From Malus domestica (taxonomy: Eukaryota; Streptophyta; Magnoliopsida; Rosales; Rosaceae), in NCBI RefSeq assembly GCF_042453785.1, contig NC_091675.1:4104501-4168500 (forward strand): a stretch of DNA of 64,000 bases, given 5' to 3'. Positions 49,703 to 60,400 of this stretch are shown here, in pieces. The notes beneath the pieces were generated by a model that saw only the letters and a list, made by a program, of their open reading frames with translations, was not told the DNA's origin and ran no database searches. The position numbers were made by a program, and so were the translations under genes. The stretch's first letter is position 1; the number at the start of each line of letters is the position of its first letter.

Positions 49703-52700
49703 ATGACTCGGTTGGCCAGCGCCGTCGTCCTCCTATTTTTCGCCTCCGTCTTGGCTTCCGCAGCCGGTAGCCGGGACCTGATCGGAGACGTTTTGCGATT
49801 ACCGTCGGAAGCTTCCAAATTCTTCGGGAGAGGCGATGATGCTCCCGATCAACAAGACGACGGCACCGTCGGGACCAGGTGGGCTGTTCTGATCGCCGGC
49901 TCCAATGGATACTGGAATTACAGGCATCAGGTAATATTTTTCCCCTCCATGTCAATCATTTCATATTTCATAATTTAGAAATGATTTTTTTTTTTTTTTG
50001 TAATTTAGTTTTTAGTAGAATTTGAGTAATAATTTTGGATGTTAATTTCACTTTTTCGATTGTTTAATATCTGAAACTCTGTATTGGAAAGTTTATGATT
50101 GTACAATCTCGTTTAATTTGACTTTAAATGATCTTGATTTCGTCTCCTTTTTTGGCATTGACTTTGGTTTGTAGATAACACAGAGCTTGAATTTTGATGT
50201 GGAATTTGTTTTAGAACTCACATGAATCTCATCAGAATCCGAAAGAATCGAACTTTGACATAATCTTTAGCTTTTATGTAACACAGTGTCAAATTTTCAA
50301 TATTTATGTGGAATCGGAAAGAATCGAACTTGGATATCTATCTTCCTTGTTTTCGTATATTCGAAAGAAAGAAACTTCCATTTGTTGATCGAAATTCAAA
50401 CTGACCTTTTTAGTCTATTTTTGTTGTTAGGCTGATATTTGTCACGCCTATCAACTACTGAAGAAAGGTGGGTTGAAAGATGAAAACATCGTTGTATTCA
50501 TGTACGATGATATTGCTTACAATGAAGAGAACCCGAGGCAAGGAGTCATCATTAACAGCCCGCATGGGAGTGACGTTTACGAAGGAGTTCCAAAGGTCTG
50601 ATACCTTCCCGTTTGGGTGTTCACTTACTTTTTGAGTTGTCGGCTGTAAAAATTCCCCTCATTTCGGTCAATTTTATTGTGGCAGGATTACACCGGGGAA
50701 GATGTTACTGTGAACAACTTTTTTGCTGCTATCCTTGGGAATAAAACTGCTCTGACCGGGGGTAGTGGGAAGGTTGTGGATAGCGGTCCAAATGATCATA
50801 TTTTCATATACTACACCGATCATGGTGGTCCTGGAATTCTTGGTTAGTAGCTCTTGAGAAGCAACTTCTATAAATTTATTTGGCCTGCTTTAGGTGTTGT
50901 TTGTAAGGGCGATATTGGTGGATGGCTTATGTTAGTTCAGTAGAGCAATTACCCCAACACTTTCGTATATGTTGCGGATAGCGATCCCACAAATATTTCG
51001 ATATTTTTGGTAGTCTCAGAGTTCTTGTTAGTAGCTCTAAGAAGAGCAAATACCACTACTTTTTGGTGTAGCCTTTTGCCTGATTGGGAGATATCAAGTC
51101 TACGCATGAAATACTGATATTCTTTTGCTCGTATCCCTTATCTTATCTACTTACTCTTTTCCTAGGGATGCCGACTAGTCCTTATATTTATGCTAACGAT
51201 CTGATAGAAGTCCTGAAGAAGAAGCATGCTGCCGGAACCTATAAAAGCTTGGTAAGTTATTAGTTGAACTGTAAAGTGTAAACAGATGGATGCATGTACA
51301 ACTAGGGTTGGCCTGATTCTTAAAACTGCAGGTATTTTATCTGGAAGCTTGTGAATCTGGAAGTATCTTCGAGGGTCTTCTTCCGGAAGGTTTGAATATC
51401 TTTGCAACCACTGCATCGAATGCAGAAGAGAGCAGTTGGGGAACTTACTGCCCTGGAGAGTATCCTAGTCCTCCCCCAGAATACGATACCTGCTTGGGTG
51501 ACTTGTATAGTGTTGCTTGGATGGAAGACAGGTACGAAGACTTTTTGTTTGCATATCCTTGTTGGAAAACAGCAATTGCAGCTTCCTTTGAAACAAAAGT
51601 ACTACTTCAAGTTGGTTTTTCCGATCAGTCTTTGGATTGCCTTTACAAGAATAAGGTTTTTTCTCAGGTTATAGAATGAAACTGTTCAGATTATAAATTA
51701 CTACTTTGATATTTGACATTTCAACTTGTGAACAGTGACGTACACAACTTGAGGTCAGAAACTTTGCACCAGCAATATGAACTGGTAAGAATTTGTCCCT
51801 TACATCGCTATAGAACAAATAGAGATTTTTGTTTTGTACAGAAAAGAATCATTCATTGTCCCGTTATAATTTAGGTAGACTAGCTGTTTATATTAAGTTT
51901 TAGGGTTTGGCCAGGAAGTATCAAGATGCCCCTACTTCGATGTGTTCTTGGTAGTTGCTAATGGCAAATCTTTGGTTTCATAATGATGGCCCAGGTTAAA
52001 ATGAGGACAGCCAATGACAATTCTGGATTTGGTTCTCATGTCATGCAATACGGCGATGTAGGGCTCAGCAAGAACAACCTCTTTGTGTACATGGGGACAA
52101 ATCCTGCAAATGACAACTATACTTTTCTGGGAGAGAACTCCTTGAGGCCATCTTCAAAAGCTGTCAACCAGCGTGATGCTGATCTTCTTCATTTCTGGCA
52201 TAAGGTTTAATCTCTTTCTCCCGTGAATACTTTTGCCTTTTCTGATAATCTGTGTACTGGTCATCTTTGGAAGATCTAATCCCCTTGTTTTCATTTTCCT
52301 CTGCATTTTTGGTTGCAGTATCGTAAGGCTCCCGAAGGCTCGGCAAGGAAAATTCAAGCTCAAAAGGATTTTGTTGAAGCAATGTCTCACAGAATGCACA
52401 TAGATCAGACCATGAAGCTCATTGGGAAACTCCTGTTCGGAATTGAAAAAGGCCCACAAGTACTCAACGCTGTTCGACCTGCTGGGCAGCCGCTTGTTGA
52501 TGACTGGGACTGCCTTAAGACAATGGTAAAACTTCTGCTGTGCAATCTCTCCTCAATGATTAAAAACATTTCTGAAACTTTTAAGATTACGCCAATTAGT
52601 TGCCTGATGGGTCTTGTTGTACAGGTGAGGAGTTTTGAGACGCATTGTGGATCCCTATCGCAATACGGGATGAAACACATGCGTTCCCTGGCAAACATCT

Positions 52701-52807
52701 GCAACGCCGGAATGACACAGGAGCAGATGGCCGAGGCTTCAGCACAAGCCTGCGTGAGCGCCCCTTCAGGTCGCTGGAGCTCCCTGCACCGGGGATTCAG
52801 TGCGTGA
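49703..52807 (+). CDS. VPE: Vacuolar processing enzyme (legumain, C13 cysteine endopeptidase)
   Basis: Nine exons: 49703-49930, 50431-50595, 50686-50842, 51166-51251, 51332-51531, 51736-51784, 51995-52204, 52319-52525, 52625-52807; product 494 aa, normal for the family. Residues 1-22 form a signal peptide. The peptidase domain starts at [20 protein letters not shown]. The catalytic dyad is His177 (YYTDHGGPG) and Cys219 (YLEACESGS). [19 protein letters not shown] forms part of the substrate pocket. NKT at about residue 150 is an N-glycosylation site. The C-terminal legumain stabilisation region ([20 protein letters not shown] onward, with VRSFETHCG and [14 protein letters not shown]) is complete. 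VPEs cleave after Asn/Asp, mature vacuolar proteins and carry caspase-1-like activity in plant cell death. The overall sequence resembles vegetative-type (alpha/gamma) VPEs, but subclass is not certain. Intron 3 holds a decayed copy of the end of exon 3. Confidence 0.96.
50971..51048 (+). repeat. Decayed partial duplicate of VPE exon 3 and its splice donor
   Basis: GCGGATAGCGATCCC...CGATATTTTTGG...GAGTTCTTGTTAGTAGCTCT follows the order of exon 3 and the start of intron 3 (GTGGATAGCGGTCC...CATGGTGG...GGAATTCTTGGTTAGTAGCTCT at about 50776-50855), with small gaps and a lost reading frame. Confidence 0.6.
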
Positions 52808-53140
52808 TTTGTAAGCAAAATGTGGAATTTGAATAAACCAGCATGTGGCCGTCATCTATATGCAAAAAAACACATATACAAGGATCCATTTCGATGAATG
52901 TTATTTCGATTGCTTGGGTGGAACATTGTAAATACCAACTCAAGCTCAAGCTCGTCTGCTGTACTAGAGTCTAGATTTGCTTTGTAATGGACGTACTTTT
53001 AAACTTGTAAGTATTATTAGCGCGTTTGTTATGTATGAATCTGTACGTCTCTTCCCTCTTTGGTTATAAAAAAGTTTGCAATTTACGATATAATGTCTTT
53101 AGTATTGTGATTATACTAGTACGCTTTATAATTGAAATTA
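52808..53140. other. VPE 3'UTR and spacer
   Basis: A probable 3'UTR runs to about 53030, followed by AT-rich DNA. No further gene. Confidence 0.5.
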
Positions 53141-53516
53141 GGCTTGAATGTCAATATGGTCTCTCTGTTTTACTCTGTAGGTCAATTTGGTTCCGTATTT
53201 TCAATTTGGCTAAATTGATCCTCATGTTATCCTTCTTTAGTCAATCCTAGACAATTCGTTAAAGAATCATTAAAATTAACGTGTCTTGCACATGAGATAG
53301 TTATCGTCGATCATCTGATCTTGCATGGGTTTAATGGGTTTAGTGTGAAGTTACATTTTTATCCTCTTATGTACAAGGTACATGTCAATTTTAATTGTCA
53401 TTTAATGGATTGTCTAAAATTGGCTAACAAAGGTAAACATGAGGACCAATTTAGCTAAATTAAAAATACAGAAACCAACTTGACCGATAATATAAAACAC
53501 ATGGTGACGTTTAAGC
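53141..53516. mobile_element. 376-bp foldback MITE with perfect 9-bp target duplication
   Basis: The ends GGCTTGAATGTCAATATGG and (inverted right end) GCTTAAACGTCACCATG are the start of arms that continue through CAATTTGGCTAAATTGATCC. TTGAAATTA flanks it on both sides (53132-53140 and 53517-53525). The 9-bp duplication suggests a Mutator-like origin. No coding capacity. Confidence 0.8.
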
Positions 53517-53737
53517 TTGAAATTATCATGGAGTAACTTAATGATAAAATCTTGTATTCTCATTTCCTAGACTTAACAAAGAAGTTTATCCAACTTTGTT
53601 TCGACATATCATTTAATTCGGAGACAAAATTACGTGGTCGTGTTTCATGAGATGTCAGGAGTACATGCGCCCAATCCTTAAATTTCCTTCCTCAACTTGC
53701 TCCAACCTGTAGCTGCCAAAATCGAGGTAAGCAACAG

Positions 53738-53943
53738 AATTGGATCTCGTCTTGATTCATTTTGTTGGAATCAATTTTAGTCATTCATCGTGTATCGTAC
53801 AGTCAGAAATTATTTGATTTTATATATATAAAATTAAAAACAAATAGCATCTGACGAAAACTGATCGCACGATGTACGATAAACTGCTAAAATATGAAGA
53901 TTCCTAGGATCCCACAAAACGAATCCGGATGGGATCCTCTTCC
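53738..53943. mobile_element. ~206-bp MITE with 10-bp target duplication
   Basis: Flanked by GTAAGCAACA at 53727-53736 and 53944-53953. Ends are GGATC-containing and weakly inverted (right end inverted GGAAGAGGATCCCATCC). The interior ATCGTGTATCGTACAGTC also appears near 47930, so it is a repeat family. Confidence 0.65.
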
Positions 53944-54714
53944 GTAAGCAACAGCCACGTTGTGGGTCCTACAGAGAACCCATATACTATTTACCCTCAT
54001 GAAATCGAATATGGATTTGTCATTAGTTTGTAAATATTCTTTTTAATCTTGGAAAACTCCAAAAACATTGAAATAAAGTGATTTTATAACTAATAAGACA
54101 ACAGTGGGAATCAAACTCGTACTTAATCTCCTAATAATGCATATCTATTTTTTATAATAAGATAAGTTTTTAACAATGTTCACACTAAAAACAGACAACT
54201 CACTATGTTGATCTGCATATTAAAATATTTTAAACGTGTATGATTGTTCTACTTTCTTCCTTATATGGATAGAATTTTTGCGTTCAAATTTCTCGACTTG
54301 TGTTGTTTACAAATAAATATCTCATACGAGAGTAACGCTATGCTTAGTTGCTCACGTGCACATGCTAGTCATCAATTGAAATCAAATGAGCTTTGCAAAA
54401 TCCTAAATTTTAATGCGAACAATTATTATAATGTGTTTTACCATTTGCCAAAATTCACAAATTAAATTTAAAACGAGTGTCCGACTACCTCATTTGTGGA
54501 ATACTTTTTGAACAAATATGAGACCCAATGAATTTGATCCTACTCATCCCTATGATAATCCACCAATGTAGGGCTCATCTGAATCAATTTTTAAAACGGC
54601 TGAAGATATTTTTATGAAAATATTTTGAAAAATACTTGAAGTACTTTCTATAAGAAGCACATTAAACGTTTTTGACACTCATAAATATTTTCTCTAAAAA
54701 CGTTTTCACTCAAG

Positions 54715-55190
54715 GTTGGTTTGAGATTGTGGTGCTTAAAAAAAAAAGCTTATTAAAAAATTTGGAACATTAAATGTGTTTAATAAAACAAAAAATTTCT
54801 AAACTAGTTGACAAACATAGAAAAGCAGAAACAGTGTCTACCATGCTTCCAAATTTTTTTTTTTTTTTCAAATCATAGTAATCAATGCTTATTTAATGAA
54901 CATTTCAAAAGGCAAGTATACCCTCACATGTTTTACAAAATTCCAATCTTTGTCTCTATGACAATAATTATATCACATTAAATATTATATTATCTTTAGT
55001 CATTTAATATATTTAAAACAATTTATATAAAAATTTACTAAACACTCAGACATTGTTTTTTTTAATTATTATTAAAATCACTTTTACAAAAAAAAAACTT
55101 ATCAAATATTTAACAATTTTATTTTACAGTTGTTTATTCTTAAAGCACAACAAAATAATTTTTTTTAAAAGAACAACAATACCGAACTGG
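54715..55190. mobile_element. 476-bp hAT-like MITE
   Basis: Left end GTTGGTTTGAGATTGTGGTG; inverted right end CCAGTTCGGTATTGTTG. Flanks CACTCAAG (54707-54714) and CACTCAAA (55191-55198) form an 8-bp target duplication with one difference, the hAT length. Interior poly-A/poly-T tracts; no ORF. Confidence 0.65.
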
Positions 55191-55198
55191 CACTCAAA

Positions 55199-57409
55199 TG
55201 CCCGTAAATAGTGTCTAACAAAATAGTCTTATCAAAGTATCTTTCAATTCTTACATCTCAACTTAAAATATGATCCATGTGCTCAAACCAATAATGGACA
55301 ATGGTAGCAAAACCGACGCTCAAGATTTTCTTTTTCTTTTTCTTTATTTGATGGACGCTCAAGATTCAACAATATAATTTGGTCAAATACCGTACGCACA
55401 ACATTTAAGCCCGGTTCGTACACGTTCTATAATCGACCAGAGAAACCGGATACTACGGACAATTTTCTGAAAACTTAAATCCACGACCCCGGTTAAAATT
55501 TAACCACAGTTAGCTTACTTTGATTAAACCCAAACCAAAACGCCATCGAACCGGTTCACCAGAAAATAAAACAAAAAATAATTAAAAATATTAAAATAAA
55601 AAAGGTGCAAAAGAGACGGAGGGTGAAGACTGTTAAGACGTCATAACGGGGTTTAAAAGAGACGGAGCTGACGGTTTAAGAGAGGAAGATGCGGGAGCCG
55701 TTCGATGATGGATCGAGGGTGGAGAAAGCTCGGCGTTGGACGTTTGATGTGTGACGGAGAGAGTGACGGGCTTGGTATAAAAACTGGGTTTGAAACGCAA
55801 GAGTTCATTTCGTTCCATCAGCAAACCAGAAGAAAGCACGAAGCTCTCTCTCTCTCTCTCTCCCTCTAGAGTTTTAGCCTTCGAGTTTCATTTACTTTTT
55901 GAATTGGGAATTCAGATTCGAATTCGTAGAGCTGGACTGTGTGAATGTTGAGGATCCAATCGAAGCTTTTTCTCTGAGTCTGCGAGAGCTTGGAGAGGTT
56001 TGAATTCTGGGAACAGAGGTCCTTTTGTGCTGCTTTAATGGAATCTAAATTCGGAAAATTGACTTGGGTTTTTGTTTTTCTGGTGGAATTTATGTTTTGC
56101 AGATGCATTCCAAGAGTTTCCGAAGTAGAATTCGATTGCGATTTTGTTGGGTAATTTGCAAAACCAATATCATTTCACTGGAATTTGCAGAGAAATTCGG
56201 CGTTTTTCTTTGTTTCCCTGTTCTAATTCAGCGTTTGGTTTTGATTTCGAATTCTCAGGCTCATTTCGAAGAGATTCGACCCGTTGTCTGAAGAAATCCC
56301 AACTAGTTTTCTGAGAGTGTCAGGGAGACGAGCTCTGAATTTCGATCGTTTCGTCGATTTTTGGGTGTAGATTTGCAATTTTCGGTCTCAAAGGCCGAGC
56401 AGAACAAGATTTCCCAGAAAAAGCAAAACTTCATCTGCAAGTTCCGGATTGTAGGTGGTTGCGAAATCTGAGCATTACAGGTGAGGATTCATTTATCCGG
56501 TTCATAGATCAGAGATGAAACCAAAAGTCTCCGCCTTTGATCTTACTGTCGGATTCCATTTCAACCCGTTTTTTGAGTTCATCGAATCTTCTCATCTTTC
56601 AACTCCATTTTTGTCATCTCCATCGAGTCGAAGCAATCTGTTTGTTTCTATGGATTCTCAAAAGGACATACTTCTACATCATAATATATGCTTTTCCCAT
56701 TGAAATTCCAAGAGTTCTCTCTCTCTCTCTCTCTCAAAATCTCAATCTCTGCATCTTCTAATTGAATCCATCTTTCGGTTCGAATCTTCTCTCAAATTTC
56801 GCATTCTGGGTTCTGTCAGTTTTCTGCAACTAATACCTTTGTGTTGGTGAAGATTTTATTTTCTTCTTTATTTTTGGTTTATTTATTTTTGTGCCGGGTC
56901 ATTTCCATCGATTGTCCTTGAATTTTTTTCAGCATTCAAAAGAAACGGCCCTCTCTTTCAATATCCACCAACCTTCCGAGTTTTTTCTAGCCAGTTCGAA
57001 CTCCGATGTTTATGTTCTTCTCCTGCCAACAGTTTTTTTAGAAATTGAAACACCAGAAGAAGTAAAAAAATTTCTGTTTGTTTCCTGGGAAACTGAGAGC
57101 AAGAAGAAAACGAACAAGGCAAGAGATGAAACTGCGCAACATCTTTGTCTCCCCAGTGATCAAATATCAAATTTTAATGCTTTGTCCTTTCCCTACATTT
57201 TCTGGATCTTCATCATCTCCATCTATTTGGATAAACTCAATTCTTTTTAATTTGAATTTTTATTTCTGGGTTCTTGCAGTTGCAGACAGACAGCCACAAC
57301 CTTATTCCAGATTCTCGTTTTTGCCTCCTCTGTCCTCTTTTAATTTTGTTTAACCCCGGTTTAAAATGTAAAAGTACGATTTTAACCTAACCGCTGTAAT
57401 TAAATGCAG
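55199..57409. other. Promoter and intron-containing 5'UTR region of the DUF1639 gene
   Basis: Sequence from about 55600 turns less AT-rich. A CT microsatellite (55845-55862) and another near 56715-56733 suggest leader sequence. Possible splice sites (for example TTACAG near 56480 and TTGCAG near 57280) suggest that the 5'UTR is spliced, but exon limits cannot be fixed without transcripts. ORFs in this region have no protein character. Confidence 0.45.
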
Positions 57410-60400
57410 ATGGAAAGGGACTGTACCAGCAGTAGAGATAGAACCGGTGGGGATGCGGAGGCGGTTGCGATCCGACACCAAACGACGTCGGATTTCGTTT
57501 TGCAGTGGGGGAACCGCAAGCGCCTCCGGTGTATGAAGATCCAGGTCAAGGAGAAGGACGACTCCAGCGGCGCCACGGTTACCCGAACCACGGTCCGGGT
57601 TGATCGCCGGGTCGTTCGACCCGATAAGGACTTGGCCAATCAGCCTTCCACCACCGTTAATCAGACGAGTAACGGGTATTTGAATCTCCGTCAACGGCCG
57701 TTATCTCCCCAGCAACCGCTACCTCAGCGGATTCTCAGGTCACTACTCTCACTCACGCACTTACCCCTTTCCTTCGCCCGACGTCGTTTGGGTTCTCTTG
57801 CTCTTTGCTGATGTGTAGTTTCGTCGTTTAGTGAGGTGTGATTATGGTGGGTTTTTGTCGTTTTTTTAGTTATTTTGCGTTTGGTTTCTAGCCTTTGTCT
57901 CGAGGAGGAGGAGGAGGAGGATTTATATGGAATGAGTTCATTGTTTATTCCACTAGTACGGTCAGATTATTAGGTTTTAGATCACCAAGACTCGGTGTTG
58001 AGATTTTAGATTTGTGAGAAAATATTAGAATACTTGATCTTAAGCAAAGTGTTTTGTTGCTCTGATTTATCGAAGTACAGTTCTTAATGCACTCTAAACT
58101 TGGTGTGACCAATTTAAGTACAATTCTTAATGCACACAAGCTCGAGCCCACCCAAGTCGTCTCCTTTATATGAGTGGGATTGGATAGTGTTTATATAGGA
58201 TTGGATAAGGCTAGAGAGTCAGCACTAATGATCTTTTTGTCCCACCACCACATGTTTTATATTCCTAAGGTCTCATTCATTTAATTATAAACTTTCAGCT
58301 TTAAGCATGTGTTTAATGTTAAGTATGTGTTTAATGTGTAGTTTAATGAAGTTTTTAGAGGATTAGGACAGGTGGGGGTGCAGAGATGGGTAAGTTCCAG
58401 AAGGAGAGAGCTCATGGTAAGTACATGAGGCCGCCTTCTTTCCTTGTCTTTCTAGGAAACCTAGTAGCTGAATCACTATAAATAGGTTGCTCATGTAGTC
58501 ACAACTGACTTTGTGCAACAGAAACACGCTCCACGAAATACTAAATTTAGAGAGAGAGAGAGAGAGAGAGTCGCGCAAGGAGCGTTTACACCCTCTCGTA
58601 CCTTAAGGTAAGAGTTCGACTCCTGCTCTTCTCATGCCTTAGATCTTAGATTGTGAAACCGATTCTATCGAGTAATTTAGGGGGATCAAGTCATAGTATT
58701 GGTGAGTTGTGTTCTAAGGGCAATGAACTTGATTCGAGTTTTAGCTCCAAGAATGACGTGCGCGTGGACAATTCCGAGCCATTGATGTTAGGCACAACTG
58801 CCCACCGCATCAATGGTCGGAAATCACTCACGCGTGCTCCATCCCAATACCTTAGTGTCATTGATGAAGCTGATTTGATCATGAATCTGGTATGATATCT
58901 TTCTGCTTTCCTGCTTTAAACCATCCAATCCGGTTATAACATGTAGCAGGCTTATTCCTACTGTGATCAGACCTGATCGGAACCTCCACGCCATCGTTTA
59001 GCTTGATTGGCATCCGATCCACAACGACCGGCGCCCTGATTCCACGGCCTCATTGGAAACAAGGAACGGGCAATTCCCGTTCCACGTGTCCATCCCATAA
59101 CCGAATTCCACCAACAACCCATCATCAGCCGTCCGATTGGATTAGGCTAAATGTCGGCCTCTTTCTACGGCCGACACGTGTCCTTAATCCTCCAAAAAGG
59201 CGCCCTCGATCCAACGGCCGAAAACCAGCCGTAGAACCAGCTGGCACGTCATACAGTACATCACACATTGCTTTTCCGCACTCTCTCTCTGTGAAATGTA
59301 TTATCTGGTTTTGTTATTTATTTAAAAAATAAATAAAAAACTAACAACTTCCCACCATAAAAGCAAAGCGCAAAGGTCCCGCAACGAAGCCAAATACCAC
59401 GCTTCATTTTCTACGCCAAAAACCCACAGAGTTTCTTTCGCTAGCCTTCTGTCACCCACCGATCTAGATCGACCGAGGTCAATCTCGTAATTTGACGCAC
59501 CCACATCAAAATTTTATTATCTCATTTATTTAGTTTTCTCTTTTGTTTTTTGCGAAAATATCATGTATTATGTTCTATCTTGTGTGCTTTTATTTGATTT
59601 GATGATTTGATGATTTGATTACATATCTGGTTCTGCAGAAACTCAGTGATTACGAGCGCTGCTGCCATGAGAGGCCAGAGCAACGGCGGAGGAGGAGGGG
59701 TGAGGGGAATTACCTCGCCGGACAGGGGTGCGCACGATAAGAAAAACCACCACCACCACCATAATGAGATTAATCATCACAACAAGTCTGCAGCGTCTTC
59801 GGACACGGCGCACGATAGCAAGAAGGGCGGGACTTCGTCGGGGAGCGGAGAGGCGGCGGCGGGGCCACCGATGGTGTGGCCGCCGAAGTTCGTGATTGCT
59901 TTGACCAATAAAGAGAAAGAGGAGGACTTCATGGCGATTAAAGGGTCGAAATTGCCTCAGAGACCAAAGAAGCGGGCGAAGTTCATCCAACGCACCCTCA
60001 ATGTAAGCTCTCTCTCTCTCTCACTCAGTTTTTAATTTAATCTCTACTTAATTAGTTTCCTTAATTAATGATTAGGGATTTAAGTAGCTTTGAACACCAT
60101 TGCAAAAACCTAGTTTGATTATTAGTTGCTTGATTTAGGAAAAAGTCAATTTGTCAAGGTAAAAAATTTACAACTAGTCGCGACATTATTTTAAATTAAT
60201 CACGTAGAAAAAAAACATGAAAGTAGAAAAAAAACATGAAAGGAAAACGTTGGCACTGGTACAATAATAGAAGAAGAAAACATGTTTTGAGTTTTGTTCC
60301 AATGGTGATGTTGCATTGGCACGAGAGACGTCACTTTAACAGTGTATATGCGTCCTATAAATTGTTCTAGTGAGGCCGTTTGATTTTTATTGGAGACATG

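Noticed and set aside
58600-58640. tRNA-like B box (AGAGTTCGACTCCTGC) in DUF1639 intron 1
   Set aside because: No matching A box, acceptor stem or anticodon arm; not a tRNA gene and too short to call a SINE.
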